Below, piece after piece: positions 28,601 to 36,936 of a stretch of DNA of 64,000 nt; position 1 is the first letter of the stretch; every line of letters begins with the position of its first letter. The position numbers were made by a program, and so were the translations under genes. A model generated the notes under the pieces. That model was not told where the DNA came from, did not search any database, and saw only the letters and a program-made list of their open reading frames with translations. Source of the stretch: Saprospiraceae bacterium (lineage in GTDB: Bacteria > Bacteroidota > Bacteroidia > Chitinophagales > Saprospiraceae); assembly GCA_016710235.1 (NCBI GenBank), contig JADJLG010000001.1:3213501-3277500 (forward strand), written 5' to 3'.

Positions 28601-30032
28601 TCCCAGTTGTGGATTCATTGGTTGTAGTATTTGTAGGTGGTGCAACGCATGTAGGCGATCCTCTGACTACTTTCACTTGCCAAGTAATGGAATTCGGATT
28701 GCATTCTGAAAGAATAGATGGAAATGCTACAGTTGCTTCACCTTCACAAGAACTGGACAATGTGCTGACTTTTTTAGTCGTTGCACAAGTCAAAACAGGA
28801 CTCTTATCGTCCACTATTTTAATAATTTGAATACATTTTGTATCACGCGCTGTACACCAATCTGCGATGATCCACTCTCTCAAAACTTTGTAAGTTCCTT
28901 CGCAGGCACGTATTCTTAAATCTGTATAAGTGAAATCAAGATTGCGACACGATATTCCTCCAGGATAACCTGTATAAGATGGATGAGGATTCCCTTTTGT
29001 GTCCAACGGATAAGAAGCCCCGCATGGAATAACCGCATGATTACCTGGAAGTCCGTCCCAGTTAGGTGGGCAAATGATGTCGGTTAGAACAGCTCTGCGG
29101 AGATAAATTGTATCTACACATCGTGCTGTCCTCCCCACTCCATCTGTGGCCAGCCAAGACCTGAAGATGGTATCTATATATGTACTTGGTGGAGGGCAAT
29201 TCACGTGAGCCGTCCTGTCACTGTAAGTGAGGGTAGTTGCACCACAATTGTCCACCAATGTACTTGTAATTGTATAAGTATTTGTACCTGACGACACCGG
29301 TGTACCCGCACCTGGTGCCAGTGGGAATCCCAAAGCAGCCGGTGAAGTATTAGCACTACAACTCACGGTATAATTCTTACACAACAAAGTTGGGTCTAAC
29401 TTATCTTCTATGCGAAGTATACCCCAACAAGAGTTGTTCGAGCAACGGTGTCTTGCCGTTACCTCAAGGAATTTCCCCTTGTATGAAGCCGGTACCATAG
29501 GGCTTGTCGGGATGACAAGACCTGTCGATTGGTCTTTGATAATGATTTCAAATTCTTGATAATTATATGCACCTTTTAAGACCAAATCCGGAGTAACAAT
29601 CGCTTGGCAAAATTCATTAAGTGAAATATTTACCGTATCGTTACACGCAGCCTGTGGTGCAAACTGCGAAGAGACATGGACTCTGAATGTATCACTACAT
29701 ACAACTGTAGTATTGTTCAGAGAAAAAACGTAATCGCCAGGTGCTGCCCAGCTTAAAGTAACCCGTCCAGTAAATGCATTTATATTAATGGTCGTACTCC
29801 CAACTATATTAGTGGAAGTCCAACTATGTGCTGCATTAAAAGGACTAATGGTGTCAACAAAGGATGCACTTCCTCCTACATCACTACAAATGAATGAAGG
29901 AATGGAAGAAAGGCCAAGATTATTACATCTTTGGGCATTTGTGTCTCGAGGTACTAAAAACGCCCCTGCGCACAATACCAACATCCACAGCCATTTCTGG
30001 CGAAGAACATGTGTAAGATTTGGTTTTTTCAT
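25668..30032 (-). CDS. giant T9SS-exported protein with dockerin-like and cohesin-like domains (first of tandem trio)
   Basis: 1454 residues from the ATG at 30032; the frame extends 12 codons further to a TTG, but the ATG gives a classic signal peptide (MKKPNLTHVLRQ, hydrophobic LWMLVLCAGAFLV, end NAQ). Modules in order: an N-terminal beta region, a CNDTVNISL...CQA...NSCWGILRIEDK module, PPNWDGLPGN, the EWIIADWC and KWTVIDWC cysteine-rich repeats, and an RDAKKPTPVCRPG module shared with the paralogues. A dockerin-like pair follows (NGVSTQDIVLIQKHILG and ITARDISELRKLILG; DNA about 26560-26740). Then come a cohesin-like domain (DNA about 25960-26320) and a T9SS type A tail (last 83 residues, LFQNQPNPF). 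First of three tandem paralogues; upstream of it lies a 560-base gap and a PorV/PorQ-like gene. Substrate or partner unknown; surface structural protein is an inference. Confidence 0.85.
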   Translation of the reverse strand: MKKPNLTHVLRQKWLWMLVLCAGAFLVPRDTNAQRCNNLGLSSIPSFICSDVGGSASFVDTISPFNAAHSWTSTNIVGSTTININAFTGRVTLSWAAPGDYVFSLNNTTVVCSDTFRVHVSSQFAPQAACNDTVNISLNEFCQAIVTPDLVLKGAYNYQEFEIIIKDQSTGLVIPTSPMVPASYKGKFLEVTARHRCSNNSCWGILRIEDKLDPTLLCKNYTVSCSANTSPAALGFPLAPGAGTPVSSGTNTYTITSTLVDNCGATTLTYSDRTAHVNCPPPSTYIDTIFRSWLATDGVGRTARCVDTIYLRRAVLTDIICPPNWDGLPGNHAVIPCGASYPLDTKGNPHPSYTGYPGGISCRNLDFTYTDLRIRACEGTYKVLREWIIADWCTARDTKCIQIIKIVDDKSPVLTCATTKKVSTLSSSCEGEATVAFPSILSECNPNSITWQVKVVRGSPTCVAPPTNTTTNESTTGITIIKATGGARDSVKVTNLPVGCSWVKFYATDGCGNSSVCTADVEVQEKTKPIAVCDFETNVTLTDYGSAKVFAETFDDGSHDNCEISHFQVRRMNAGNCSSPIVSDTSFRDFVEFCCSDVLTNPNIVVFRVYDKSGNYNECMVQVNLVDKRPPVIVATLPDITVSCGTDTTNLNRFGVYRTSEAARQNIVVNDPGNPLYVQPRIWGKDGLVSEDCQLIPGYSVSYSLNSCGVGTISRTFTFRDASSSVTPVTQTITFVNYSPFNGNQRITWPRDTILSGCKGSTLPDYTGKPSWSATNGCADVVATYEDQTFNVVEKVCLKILRKWTVIDWCNYNKVLNTGIWDTVQVIKVTNTVLPDFVTGCSYPVVDNPENDCDYFVNLTASATDDCTPAADLKWSYKIELFKNPANLITGNGNNASGVYPNGEHRITWTVEDLCGNKKSCPAIFRIRDAKKPTPVCRPGIITVIMPSSREVSVWARDFNVNSFDNCTPNYSLLYSFSPNKADSGRTFKCSDIPNGVSRDSVLTIYVWDLDNNSDYCTTQIVLQDGAGDACPDNFNGGGGSNNLTANLGGSVFNESSSMMENTDVNISNETHTMTKNAKTSHGQYTFLSLPMKDNYSVSAYKNDDPLNGVSTQDIVLIQKHILGIAELKSAYKVVAADVNNSESITARDISELRKLILGVTTNFVGNTSWRFINSQQQFADIMHPWPLQESFAYNNLDKDQMNNNFVAVKIGDLSGNARTNLFNGSQARREKWGLNIQDELVEAGKLISVPFMINSETRLSGLQMELQFDPEKVKFLEIENGTISLHDYNLNLNRLSEGVIRISFDQVDGFEADRALFKIKLEGLQSANLSSCLVLKTGSIAAEAYDMNSEAADLRLDFVRGDQLVKPGFFLFQNQPNPFSKSTTISFQLPEDGNAQLTIMDVNGRKLRTISKYFTQGYHTVELNKEELAYSGILYYQLEVNNFRAVRKMILID

Positions 30033-30592
30033 AAAAACTTTTAGTTTTTTAAAATTCGTTTTTGCCAATTAATAGTCTGATGATCTGCATGCACAGACCA
30101 TCCTCCTTGGGAGTAATTTGTTGCGGGGGGCAAACGGTATAGAACAATCCTGGCTTCCGCCAATAATTATCCTATGATTCTGCTCAAAATTGGCAAGGAA
30201 TGTTCCAAAAAAAGTGCTAATTCAGTTACTCTTTATTAAAAAACCTGATATGAATAAATTAAATAATCCACTAATGTATTAGAGATTAATATTGGATAGC
30301 TTACGAATTAATCTTAGCCCATATCCATAAAAAAAAAATATGTAAAAGATTACTCTTGATGATTTAGCGAAGTCAAATAATTTAAATTCCTGAGGCAAAA
30401 GCAGTTCTTTAACAAGAATTGTGCGACTAGATGTTCGATTGGAAAAAGCAAAATGTTCGACTTAAGAATCGAGTGTTATTCAAATCCAAAAATTAACTGG
30501 CGGTTTGTGACAAAACTATGAATTCTGCTTGCAAATACAAACAAACTATTGGTACTCACCAATTAATAAATAGTGTAAATAGATAATATAAC
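30033..30592. other. 560-base intergenic region upstream of the T9SS trio
   Basis: No convincing gene. It should hold the promoter of the trio. On the minus strand TATACCGTTTG near 30135-30145 resembles, but does not match, the TAnnTTTG box. An AAGGAGG string directly abuts an ATG that opens a ten-codon ORF (30069-30101), which I do not believe is functional. Confidence 0.4.
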
Positions 30593-31672
30593 TTAAAAAT
30601 TCAGCAGAAGGCTAAAGTAGTGAGAATACAAGCCTACTCCTGTGTTTGCAATGTTGGTCATGGCATAATCCAATGAAAGTTTCTTTAACTTGATACCAAC
30701 CCCTGCTGATGGATACATTGATAGTTCCCTGTCACCAGAATTATCTTCTTTTAGAACCCTCTGAATATTATTTACTCCTGTCCTGAGATATACTTTATTG
30801 TACAAGCCGCACTCGAGGCCAAGTCTTGGATCCATGGCTATCTTGTCACCACCAATCAAACTCGCCGCGGAGCCATTATTAGAAATTTCCAAATCCAATT
30901 CCGGAACGAGGTTATAGTTAGCTCCAAATTGAAATTTATACATTCCGGCAAGAATCAATTTTGGCAAGGTATACTCAACACTGCTGGTAGGTACCTCATT
31001 ATTAGTTTGATAAAGCACTGCCTTTTCTTCCTCTGTAAAACTAAATTTATATGCATTGAAAGTTGTGGTAATGTCTCTTGCCATAGCGCTCACTTTAAAT
31101 TTGCTACTCACTTGATAACTTGCACCTAAGTCAAATCCAAAACCGAATGCGTTTGCAAAAGATCCAAAATTTCTAAATATGACCTTGGCATTTACACCAA
31201 CATCTAATTTAGCTTTGGGGATATGTCTACCATAAGATCCAATCAGAGCATAATCCGTTACACTAAATTCTTCAATTCTACTATAATCAATGCTCCCATC
31301 AGAACCTCTAAGACGCAAGGTATTGGGGATGTTGTCTATTCCCATCCTTATCAAGGAAATTGCTCCAAATGATTTATCAGCATCTCCAAATTTTTTGCCG
31401 AAGCCTAGATAATCATATTTCCCAATACCAGAAAACCACTCTGCATGCTGAGCCCCAACCTGAAAATTACTCCCAACTCCGACCAAATTTGCAGGATTCC
31501 AATAAGCTGCATTCACGTTGTCAGTGGAGGCGGTCACAGCTGTACCCAGGGCCATGCCTCTTGCGCCTACTCCAATGTTTAGAAAATCATTGCTAAATTT
31601 AGGTGCTTGTGCTTGCATTTCATTTACTAGCAAAATCATGCAACAGGCAAGCTTAAGTTTTATCATTTTCAT
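30593..31672 (-). CDS. PorV/PorQ family outer-membrane protein
   Basis: 359 residues. A signal peptide (LACCMILLVNEMQAQA) precedes the family signature FLNIGVGARGMALGTAVTAS, then NAAYWNPANL and a series of amphipathic beta strands ending in an aromatic-rich LLLNF terminus, typical of outer-membrane barrels. PorV and PorQ work in T9SS: PorV shuttles folded cargo from the translocon to the attachment machinery. Whether this copy is a working T9SS part or another family member cannot be told from sequence. It has its own TAnnTTTG box about 105 bases upstream and sits directly before the trio of T9SS cargo genes on the same strand. Confidence 0.8.
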   Translation of the reverse strand: MKMIKLKLACCMILLVNEMQAQAPKFSNDFLNIGVGARGMALGTAVTASTDNVNAAYWNPANLVGVGSNFQVGAQHAEWFSGIGKYDYLGFGKKFGDADKSFGAISLIRMGIDNIPNTLRLRGSDGSIDYSRIEEFSVTDYALIGSYGRHIPKAKLDVGVNAKVIFRNFGSFANAFGFGFDLGASYQVSSKFKVSAMARDITTTFNAYKFSFTEEEKAVLYQTNNEVPTSSVEYTLPKLILAGMYKFQFGANYNLVPELDLEISNNGSAASLIGGDKIAMDPRLGLECGLYNKVYLRTGVNNIQRVLKEDNSGDRELSMYPSAGVGIKLKKLSLDYAMTNIANTGVGLYSHYFSLLLNF

Positions 31673-31776
31673 ATTAGCTTATACTTTTATAATCCCACAA
31701 TTTTCCTCAGAAAGCTTTTCTCCTATTTTAATTTCAGCGCAGTCGTTCTTTCGGAATAGGGACAATTTTCAAACGA

Positions 31777-31784
31777 CAAATATA
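31777..31784 (-). promoter_or_regulatory. -7 box upstream of the PorV/PorQ-like gene
   Basis: TATATTTG on the minus strand, a perfect TAnnTTTG match, about 105 bases before the ATG. It implies a leader of roughly 100 bases and separates this gene from pbpC. Confidence 0.45.
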
Positions 31785-31891
31785 TGATATTTTATTTTAA
31801 TATATTGTTTCTCAAAGAAATAACGCACCATTGAACCGGAAATTATGTTCTTAACAAAGTTTCAAATCTTATGCGAGTTCTCAAAGCAGTA

Positions 31892-34228
31892 TCACTTCCT
31901 TTGATTATGGAGTACTGCATGGACCTGAATACCATCCTCATTTCCAAATTCGTCTGTTATCCAAAAAACATGGTTGCCGGGATCAGGGACACAGGCCATT
32001 TGATGTTCTCCTGAAGTTTGACCTAGATATTTGCCATCCATATACCAATACAAACTTGCCCGCGGGTTACTATGAGTCGCCAAGAGTACTATAGGATTTT
32101 GGACACCATCAAGATCAACCGGCAGAAGTACATCTACTCCAGCAGGAGGGTATATGAACTTTACCTGCTTTTTGGTGGAAATAACATCACCCAGACAATC
32201 AGCACGAACCGGAGGAATAGCAATATAATCCGGGTGATTGAGTTTATAAAAATACTCCATAGCCGGTGGCAGGTGGAAAAAAACTTGTTCGGTTGGATTT
32301 GGTTCGCATTGCCTATATACTCTATGCAAGTTTTCTTTATCGGTTAAGACCTGCTCATGAAATGGGCATATCGTTTCAACAGATGATTTCAATGGAATCC
32401 ACGTGCTATCAGTTTTATTGCAATACTCTCCTGACAGGAACCCACTTTTAGAGCATAAACTGATTTGTTTCAAATCATTGTACGGCACTCTAGCCGTATA
32501 CTGATCACCTAAGCTTACCATGATGGATTCCATCAAAGGAGCTGCAGTATTCAGACCAATTAACCCAGGTCTGCTCCTACCATCGCTGTTACCTACCCAA
32601 CATACTACTGTATATTTTTCGCCTATACCCACGCACCAGGCATCTTTAAAACCAAACGAGGTCCCTGTCTTCCAAGCAATCTTTCCATAGAGGAAATGAG
32701 ACTGATGCCCAATCGTAGATCTATTTCCCGACATTGCTTCTAACATATTAAATATTGCTCCCGCCTTCAGAATATGTTCAGAATGAAAATCCTGATTGGA
32801 ACCTTCATGTTTTGATCTGATAATGTTCAAGTCGGGTTCATTTGTATTAGGATAACTGTTATTGTCTAGGAAATATTGGTAATCATACACCAATTGGCTG
32901 TAAACCTTTGCCAAATCCCAGGCGCTAATTTCTGCACCACCAAGTATCAATGCAAGACCATAATAGTCTGCACGATCTCGCAATCCAGTAAAACCCAATT
33001 CTTTCAAATATTGCAAAAAAGCGGCTACCCCGAATTCTTGCAACATTCGTACAGATGGAATATTCAGTGATTGTTGAATCACTTCATCCGCAGGAACTGC
33101 TCCCTTATAATCTCTGGAAAAATTTTCAGGTTGAAACCCGGCGATATTCATCGGTATGTCAGGCAAAAGCATTTTAGGTGTAATTAAACCGCGCTGACAC
33201 ATTGCAGCATACAATAATGGTTTCAATATGCTCCCTGAACTTCGGATAGCGGGAATCATATCCACCCAATAGTTTTTGACAGGAATTGTATCTATAATAT
33301 TGCCTAAATAACCACACACATTTCTACTTGAATTTTCAACTACCATCACTGCTGCATTTTGAATATCATTTTGTCTCCAAATTCTAGAAAAACGCAGGGT
33401 TTCTTTGAGAATTAGTTGCTGAATATTCTCTGAAATAAAAGATTTGAATACGTGTTGACTAGGATACTTCTGCATTAAGCTATAAAGAAGATGCGGTGCT
33501 TTGCTTTCTTGAATTTTTACACGAAATGGAATTGATTCTAAGGAGGACAACTCAAACTCATCCTGCGAAATAACTTGGTCTCTTCTCAGGGCTTCGAGTA
33601 ATTTATTCCTTTTTAAAAGTAACTTATCTTGCTGAACTTTACTATTGAAAAGAGAAGGGCGATTGGGTAGGACCGAAAGTAAACAAGCTTCAGAGAGGCT
33701 CATTGATTTTAACTCCCGCCCATAATACTTCCAAAATGCGGATTGCAATCCAACTACATTTCCTCCATAAGGCGCTCTTTGAGAATATAGATATAATATT
33801 TGTTTTTTTGAATTCAAAAATTCGAATCCAATTGAATAAATACATTCTTTGACCTTATTTATCATATCTCTTCCAGCCTGATGTCGAAAAAGCTGCACAG
33901 TTTGCATAGTCAATGTACTACCACCTGACACTACCTTTCCAGCCATTAAATTTTGTTTGGCAGCACGAATTAATGAAATAAAATCAATCCCTAAATGTAG
34001 ATAAAATCTCTTGTCTTCGTAAAACGTCAAACATTTTTCAAATACATGTGGTATACTGTCATATATTGGAATTGCCCAATTACCCTGTGGAGATGTCCTG
34101 GCTGATAATACTTTTTCTTCCTGATCCAGAAGTATAGGTGAATACTCAATATTATCCTCAAGTTGAAATGCTGAAATGATCGAAAACAACCATACAAAGT
34201 AGCATAGCCAAATTATTTTATACCACAT
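31892..34228 (-). CDS. pbpC: penicillin-binding protein 1C
   Basis: 778 residues, PBP1C architecture. One N-terminal membrane anchor (IIWLCYFVWLFSIISAF). The glycosyltransferase domain has the catalytic Glu in EDKRFYLHLGID (residue 71) and GGSTLTMQ. The transpeptidase domain has SxxK (SGSILKP), SxN (SLN) and KTGTS, all intact. A C-terminal BiPBP_C-like beta domain (FIYPPAGVDVLLP...DGKYLGQT) ends the protein. It polymerises and crosslinks peptidoglycan in the periplasm. It starts 14 bases after the alpha-2-macroglobulin frame, the same partnership as E. coli yfhM-pbpC, in which the macroglobulin is thought to protect the cell when the wall is breached. Confidence 0.93.
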   Translation of the reverse strand: MWYKIIWLCYFVWLFSIISAFQLEDNIEYSPILLDQEEKVLSARTSPQGNWAIPIYDSIPHVFEKCLTFYEDKRFYLHLGIDFISLIRAAKQNLMAGKVVSGGSTLTMQTVQLFRHQAGRDMINKVKECIYSIGFEFLNSKKQILYLYSQRAPYGGNVVGLQSAFWKYYGRELKSMSLSEACLLSVLPNRPSLFNSKVQQDKLLLKRNKLLEALRRDQVISQDEFELSSLESIPFRVKIQESKAPHLLYSLMQKYPSQHVFKSFISENIQQLILKETLRFSRIWRQNDIQNAAVMVVENSSRNVCGYLGNIIDTIPVKNYWVDMIPAIRSSGSILKPLLYAAMCQRGLITPKMLLPDIPMNIAGFQPENFSRDYKGAVPADEVIQQSLNIPSVRMLQEFGVAAFLQYLKELGFTGLRDRADYYGLALILGGAEISAWDLAKVYSQLVYDYQYFLDNNSYPNTNEPDLNIIRSKHEGSNQDFHSEHILKAGAIFNMLEAMSGNRSTIGHQSHFLYGKIAWKTGTSFGFKDAWCVGIGEKYTVVCWVGNSDGRSRPGLIGLNTAAPLMESIMVSLGDQYTARVPYNDLKQISLCSKSGFLSGEYCNKTDSTWIPLKSSVETICPFHEQVLTDKENLHRVYRQCEPNPTEQVFFHLPPAMEYFYKLNHPDYIAIPPVRADCLGDVISTKKQVKFIYPPAGVDVLLPVDLDGVQNPIVLLATHSNPRASLYWYMDGKYLGQTSGEHQMACVPDPGNHVFWITDEFGNEDGIQVHAVLHNQRK

Positions 34229-34242
34229 CGAAATTCAGGAAA

Positions 34243-36936
34243 TTATCTTGAAATTTTAATTTTCCCCAAGTTACTTATTGAACGAATATAAGGTAAATAC
34301 ATGTGCTCCAGAACCAGATCCGGCGAATTAAAACTACCTTCATACACTGCAGTCACCGGAATATCAATTCGCTTCACCCGATTAGCAGGCAGATCAAAAT
34401 ATGTCAACACTCTATCGTCTCTGATATCCTGGTAGTCTGCAGGCGAAACTCCGTCAGAAAAATTGACCCGGCTATTCTTAATTTCAAATCCGGAGGCAAA
34501 AGGAATAGTCAAGGCCATATGGTCCAGGCTTCCAAGAGAACCATCAGTAGAAATAAATATACTCAGCACGAGATCAGTACCAACCTGCAATTTTGACAAG
34601 TCAGCATGTTTGCCATCAGAGGTCATATAACTCGCACTCAACTTTACTATCAGATTTGATTCTGACTTCCTACTCTGCAATGACTTTCCAGTTTGAACAA
34701 CTGTTGCCATCACTGGAAATGTACCCTTATTATCGAATTGTAAAGTATTTGATTGTTCTTGATGAATATTTTTCCGATATGCAGATTCAATACCTTTAAA
34801 TTCAAATTTTTCACCATTCCAATTCCCTGCTATATTAAATGATTTGTCTTGTGATTTCACAAAATGGGATAATGCCAATAATACAAAACTCATTTCTTGT
34901 GTAGAATAATACTCATAATCATTAATCTTTTTACCAACGTTTTCCAATGCGTTAAAAGCTTCTGTTTTACGGTCACATTCCTGCAAAGCCAAACAAATAA
35001 TTGCTTCGTCCCTTAGATCAGAAGAATAAGAAAATTCATTGTACTTGGTTGATAGCTTGGCCGAAATTGCCTGATTTAAAATCTGATCTGATATTTCCTT
35101 CTTTCCACTTACTGCATAAGCTGCTGCCAATAAATAACTGCTCATTTTAGATTTTGCCGTCAATTCTTTCAAGCGATTCATTGCAGCCCAATCTGTTTTT
35201 TGAGCCAGCGCAAGAGCATATAGCCTGTAAGCTTGAATATCACAATAGGCTTGATATTGATTTTTCACAGGCTTGAACAACTTGCTCATTGATGCTTCAT
35301 ACTTTAACCAATTACTGACCATGGATTCAGGTACTCGATAGCCATTCTTTTTACATATTAATAAGAAATGCCCTACAAATGTAGTTGACCATTCATGTGA
35401 ATAGTTTGATCCCGGCCAGTAAGAAAATGAGCCATTAGGCAATTGAAATGAAATTAAGTTCTGAATACTTGTATTTACGTTCTCTACGGTAGACTTTTTA
35501 TCTTGATCACTTAATTGGATCATTTGAGATAAAAATAATTGAGAAAATCCTGCCGCTGAAGTTTGCTCCACACAACCATGAGGATAATTGATCAAACGAT
35601 CTGCAAAAGCACTTAAAGGTATTCCATGAAAAGCTGAAACTTCGATATAAGCTTTTTGTGATTTTCCTTCTTCGCCGAATGAGGAAATTTGTTTTGAAAT
35701 GGATTGACCCGGCTCGATCCAGAAACTTTGAGTCAAGGTGGATATTGGATTTGCATTTTCAACTTTAATATCTAAACTTGATTTTGTTTTCCATTTCGAA
35801 GAACTCACATCAGCAACTAAATGAAGCGGTCCACTGGAAGTCGCAGTCGAAATTTTAAAATAAGCCGTCTTTTCACCTCCCCCCGAAAAAACCAAGTTTT
35901 GTGAATTTGATCCAACAATTTTGACCGGTCCATCTGCAGTCAATCGGACATTCACATCTTTTACAGTTGGGTCTGATGAAAATACAGTTACCGGCACCCT
36001 TACTTCTTCTTGTAATCCTAAAACCCTAGGAAATCCAATCTGAGCCATCAAATCGTCACGAACTTTGATAGAAAGTTCTGAAGATCCTGCTCCCCGAATA
36101 TTGCACGCCATGACCATCACACGCACCTCCCCATTGTAATTACTAATTGTAAAATTATGGTTCCTTTTTTGTCCTTTGTCAAGTTTTTGAATTCCGGTTG
36201 TCTGTACCAATGCTTTAAATCTTTGAATTTTGGATAATTGATCTGCCGACATTCCTGCATCACCACCAATGGAGAATATTTGTGCAATTCCGGTATTGTT
36301 CACGCTCATGATATCATCGAAATTGTCCCAGGTCTGCATTGTTAAAGCTTCTTTTGCGAACAACTCTGAATATGGATCCGGTGTTGCAAATCTAGTCAGG
36401 TTTAATAATCCTTCATCAACAACATAGGCGACATAAGCCATTTCCTTACCTTCTTTCTCTGATATTTCGATTGCAAATTGTTGATCTGGCTTTACGATCT
36501 CCGGAGCTGTAATTTCGGGATGCAATTTTTTCTGCGCTGATTCTACGATGATAGGCAATACTGAATACATACGAAGTGGCAGATCATTTGTTTTATTTTC
36601 AGATCCCTGTATGAGTTGAATATCGAGATAAACATTCGGAACCATAGAGTCATCCGTAGTGAAACTGTAATCAGTCTCTTCAGATCGTCCTTCAATGATT
36701 TCATGCTTCAAAATCCGATCTTGCTTAATCGTATAAACATGATATAATGATTTATAGGCAGCAGGTAATTTTACCGATACTTTTTCTCCAGATTGGTATT
36801 TCTCTTTGTCTGTACGAATGTGAATTTGATTGACAAAGTTTCGCTTAGTGTCATTACCGTCATCAGACCAGCCTGTGTAGAAAAAGTCACCAGTGGTATA
36901 TAAATTTTTTAAATTATTGACCTGCACGTAATACAC
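34243..36936 (-). CDS. alpha-2-macroglobulin family protein, C-terminal part (frameshifted)
   Basis: 897 residues, the C-terminal half of a bacterial alpha-2-macroglobulin. It holds the thioester motif GCVEQ in YPHGCVEQTSAAGF, which traps attacking proteases covalently. It also has the MG7-like DEGLLNLTRF segment, a bait-region neighbourhood and the TED helices (SFQLPNGSFSYWPGSNYSHEW). It has no own signal peptide. The listed start is a GTG inside the domain, and the same frame is open further upstream to about 37020 and reads on as KLVSDEKGEVHFQFKPSGYA, which continues the macroglobulin fold of the upstream frame. The two frames are therefore one gene split by a one-base shift at 37020-37025. 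Confidence 0.85.
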   Translation of the reverse strand: MYYVQVNNLKNLYTTGDFFYTGWSDDGNDTKRNFVNQIHIRTDKEKYQSGEKVSVKLPAAYKSLYHVYTIKQDRILKHEIIEGRSEETDYSFTTDDSMVPNVYLDIQLIQGSENKTNDLPLRMYSVLPIIVESAQKKLHPEITAPEIVKPDQQFAIEISEKEGKEMAYVAYVVDEGLLNLTRFATPDPYSELFAKEALTMQTWDNFDDIMSVNNTGIAQIFSIGGDAGMSADQLSKIQRFKALVQTTGIQKLDKGQKRNHNFTISNYNGEVRVMVMACNIRGAGSSELSIKVRDDLMAQIGFPRVLGLQEEVRVPVTVFSSDPTVKDVNVRLTADGPVKIVGSNSQNLVFSGGGEKTAYFKISTATSSGPLHLVADVSSSKWKTKSSLDIKVENANPISTLTQSFWIEPGQSISKQISSFGEEGKSQKAYIEVSAFHGIPLSAFADRLINYPHGCVEQTSAAGFSQLFLSQMIQLSDQDKKSTVENVNTSIQNLISFQLPNGSFSYWPGSNYSHEWSTTFVGHFLLICKKNGYRVPESMVSNWLKYEASMSKLFKPVKNQYQAYCDIQAYRLYALALAQKTDWAAMNRLKELTAKSKMSSYLLAAAYAVSGKKEISDQILNQAISAKLSTKYNEFSYSSDLRDEAIICLALQECDRKTEAFNALENVGKKINDYEYYSTQEMSFVLLALSHFVKSQDKSFNIAGNWNGEKFEFKGIESAYRKNIHQEQSNTLQFDNKGTFPVMATVVQTGKSLQSRKSESNLIVKLSASYMTSDGKHADLSKLQVGTDLVLSIFISTDGSLGSLDHMALTIPFASGFEIKNSRVNFSDGVSPADYQDIRDDRVLTYFDLPANRVKRIDIPVTAVYEGSFNSPDLVLEHMYLPYIRSISNLGKIKISR

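Noticed and set aside
16511..30032. Trio as cellulosome scaffold components
   Set aside because: No carbohydrate-binding modules or hydrolases, and dockerin-like and cohesin-like parts are on the same chain.
30069..30101. Ten-codon minus-strand ORF behind an AAGGAGG string upstream of the first T9SS gene
   Set aside because: The Shine-Dalgarno string touches the ATG with no spacing, and Bacteroidota rely little on such sequences.
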